Assembly (NCBI GenBank): GCA_027972325.1
Contig: JAPMOS010000007.1
Coordinates: forward strand, 1-52,500
Origin: Paratrimastix pyriformis
Taxonomy: Eukaryota > Preaxostyla > Paratrimastigidae
DNA length: 52,500 nt
Direction of reading: 5' to 3'
The notes under the pieces were generated by a model, which ran no database searches, had not been told where the DNA came from, and saw only the letters and a list, made by a program, of their open reading frames with translations. Shown one piece after another: positions 51,201 to 52,500 of the stretch. Made by a program: the position numbers and the translations under genes. Each line of letters begins with the position of its first letter. The stretch's first letter is position 1.

Positions 51201-52500
51201 CGGAGGAGGCGAGGCGGGCGCGCAGCATGGGAGCGGAGAGACGGCCCGAATGAACCCGTGAGGTAAGGTCGACGGGAAAGAGTGGCAGGGCGGAAGCGAT
51301 CGGTGAGGCTGAGGGAGGGAGCAGGGGAGCAGGGGAGGACCTCAGCGCGGGCGAGGCCGAGGGCTGCGAGGGCGAGGCCGGCCAGGGGGGCCACGAAGCG
51401 GTCGGGGGCCGTGCCCAGGAGGTGCAGGGCCTGCTCGAGGGACCGGTTGAGGAGGTGCCGGTAGTAGCGGTGGGCGGGGCCGCTCTGCAGGACGGCCTGC
51501 TGCTGGGCGTCGCGGATCCACTTCTTGTCGAGCTTGCTGGCCCCGGCCTTGGCGCCCGCCCCCCGGGCGGCCTGGGCCTCGAAGGTGGCCTCGTACTCGG
51601 GGTGGATGAGCAGCACCTCGTCCCGGAAGAGCGGCACCGCGTACCCGTCGCTCAGCAGCAGCCGCAGGCAGGTCTCGTACTGCCCCCCGGGCCGAGCACG
51701 GCGCAAGAAAGGACCACCCAGGACGGAAGACGAAGCAGATGAAGCAGCTGAAGCAGGGATGGCTCGGCGAGGGTCCTGCGGGCCCGGGCTCCAACCTACC
51801 CACCCGTCCGCACCGCCGCACCGCCGCACCGCCGCACCGCCGCACCGCCGCACCGCCGCACCGCCGCACCGCCGCACCGCCGCACCGCCGCACCGCCGCA
51901 CCGCCGCACCGCCGCACCGCCGCACCGCCGCACCGCCGCACGCACGAGGGGCCTGGGCAGACCTGGGCCTGGGTGTGGAGGGCGTCGGGGCATGCCAGGT
52001 AGCCGAGCAGCACCCAGAGGCGCCGGGCGGCGAAGTGCATCAGGCCGATCTGGCGGTCGTCGAACGAGTCGGCCAGGGCGGGCTGCTTGAAGGGGGCCGT
52101 CTCGAGCACGTTCAGGATGCGCCCGTGGGCCAGGTTGCTCGGGTCCAGCCCCGTCTGGATCAGCTCTGCGCACCGGGCCAGCCAGCCGTGAGCAAGAGTG
52201 TGGCGGGTGGCGGGTGGCGGGGCGGACCGTTGGTGGCCGTGAGGGCCTCCTCGACGGTGCGGGTGAAGGGGGCCAGGTCGCTTTGCAGCCGCCCCAAGAG
52301 GCTGCCCTGGGGGGGCACGAAGCCCGAGACGCTGCAGGCGCGGGGATGATCGCCCATGGGCGGACCAGGTGAGCGGGTGAGCAGCCCGTGCGGGGGTGGG
52401 GCGGGAGTGGTGTGTGTGTGGGGGGGGGGGGGGGGGGGGGCGTTGATGGGCAGACCGCATGAAGTTGCCTGCACGCCCTGCCTGAGAAGGGTGGCCTGGG
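45277..52500 (-). CDS. NCKAP1: Nap1/HEM, WAVE regulatory complex subunit (5' end outside window)
   Basis: Nap1 (NCKAP1/HEM1) pairs with Sra1/CYFIP in the WAVE complex, which relays Rac signals to Arp2/3 actin nucleation at the cell cortex. Colinear blocks match human NCKAP1: LFRDEVLLIH; LNRSLEQALHLLG; QWYFAHMD; ALFGALVEPL; CLRYPVGRGFLEPRTALSR (human TFTPREYLTSH); TEWLTTVFLPRLATG with IIYSPQERAFVPVPQ (human YFPAMKAFVNLP); and RALCELLGPAAVTALRRAV (human RSLSELLGPYGMKFLSESL). Later come DYECFVRPMVELG, SNIHAAARALSYMVLHL and a C-terminal PWLSAGRFEGRFPHGLLHSA. The window covers roughly the last two thirds of the protein. It is more Ala/Pro-rich than animal homologues, with low-complexity inserts. 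Identification is by eye from many short blocks, but their order is fully conserved. Confidence 0.85.
46832..46902. repeat. (GGGCT)n pentanucleotide repeat
   Basis: About fourteen GGGCT/GGGCG units in a Nap1 intron, next to the exon encoding DYECFVRPMVELG. Confidence 0.88.
47609..47692. repeat. (GTGGGAT)n-type repeat
   Basis: About ten imperfect copies of a GTGGGATGTGG motif in a Nap1 intron between the exons 47699-47813 and 47420-47539. Confidence 0.8.
49103..49226. repeat. (GGGCA)n pentanucleotide repeat
   Basis: About 24 GGGCA units with one GGGCG interruption, filling most of the Nap1 intron between exons 49238-49307 and the one starting at 49052. Confidence 0.95.
51811..51939. repeat. 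(CACCGCCG)n octanucleotide repeat
   Basis: About sixteen perfect CACCGCCG units inside the Nap1 intron between exons 51963-52165 and 51341-51680. The 8-bp period rules out a coding triplet repeat. Confidence 0.95.
52411..52440. repeat. (TG)n and poly-G tract
   Basis: A short TG run followed by about 20 G in the most upstream Nap1 intron of the window. Confidence 0.9.

Larger units (their letters stand above)
47275..52456 (-). other. NCKAP1: Exon chain of the Nap1 gene (upstream part)
   Basis: Exons whose phases join cleanly: 52228-52331, 51963-52165, 51341-51680, 51148-51195, 50909-51040, 50670-50772, 50362-50534, 50100-50236, 49716-49899, 49390-49588, 49238-49307 and one starting at 49052. 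After a poorly resolved stretch (48350-48780) come 47999-48347, 47699-47813, 47420-47539 and one starting at 47275. The donors are mostly GTCCGCC, with GTCTGCC, GTCGGTC, GTCGCCG, GTCCTCC, GTCCGTC and GTCCATG variants; the acceptors are CAG. An additional exon ends at 52456. Exons downstream of 47200 are only approximately placed. Confidence 0.7.

Noticed and set aside
51796-52002. Coding repeat peptide (CGGAAVRR-type or APPHRRT-type) near 51.8 kb
   Set aside because: The repeat unit is 8 bp, so all frames stay open and give period-8 peptides; it lies in a Nap1 intron defined by flanking exons that join in phase.
1-52500. Transposable elements or virus-derived genes
   Set aside because: No reverse transcriptase, integrase, transposase or capsid motif was seen in any frame I examined, and no long terminal repeats; all large repeats are NRPS module duplications or simple repeats.

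Overview
This is a chromosome end from a GC-rich eukaryote. It opens with about 180 bp of CCCTAA telomere repeat, followed by two ordered arrays of degenerate telomere-like repeats. The genes carry short GT...AG introns. The housekeeping genes are eukaryotic: TFIID subunit TAF7, the Rab chaperone Mss4/RABIF, and the WAVE-complex subunit Nap1/HEM. A Nap1 gene, very high GC, TTAGGG telomeres and many expanded short repeats point to a unicellular eukaryote rather than a dikaryan fungus. I cannot name the species; an opisthokont or apusomonad protist, a haptophyte or a pelagophyte would all fit.

Region 1 (1-1066): telomere, variant repeats and a short AT-richer spacer with a tRNA-like pair of Pol III boxes.

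Region 2 (1067-38743, minus strand): one giant bacterial-style non-ribosomal peptide synthetase (NRPS) gene of about 12,000 codons, its 3' end facing the telomere. I read eight modules in the order (C*)-A-T, C-A-T, C-A-T-E, C-A-T, C-A-T, C-A-T-E, C-A-T-E, C-A-T-TE. The three epimerase modules are each followed by a DCL-type condensation domain and the others by LCL-type domains, so the line is internally consistent. It predicts an octapeptide with D residues at positions 3, 6 and 7, released or cyclised by the terminal thioesterase. The first condensation domain has lost its catalytic half and the first A domain lacks the usual Asp235. C, T, E and the A-domain C-terminal parts are nearly identical DNA between modules, while the A-domain cores differ. 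All but two of the 14 recognised introns lie in the A domains.

Region 3 (38744-45276): a lower-GC housekeeping island. It holds TAF7 (minus) with a Pro/Met/Gly-rich downstream coding stretch, RABIF (plus) head-to-head with TAF7, and an unidentified multi-exon gene (minus).

Region 4 (45277-52500, minus): Nap1/HEM (NCKAP1), with at least 18 exons and its 5' end outside the window. Many introns hold a short-repeat expansion or a poly-G tract.

Across these genes the 5' splice sites share an unusual consensus, GTCYGYC (most often GTCCGCC, GTCTGTC or GTCTGCC), in place of GTRAGT. This and the homogenised telomeric NRPS are the two most notable things here. Reading-frame jumps in the near-identical NRPS repeats, in GC-rich homopolymers, suggest residual assembly errors, although real decay cannot be excluded.
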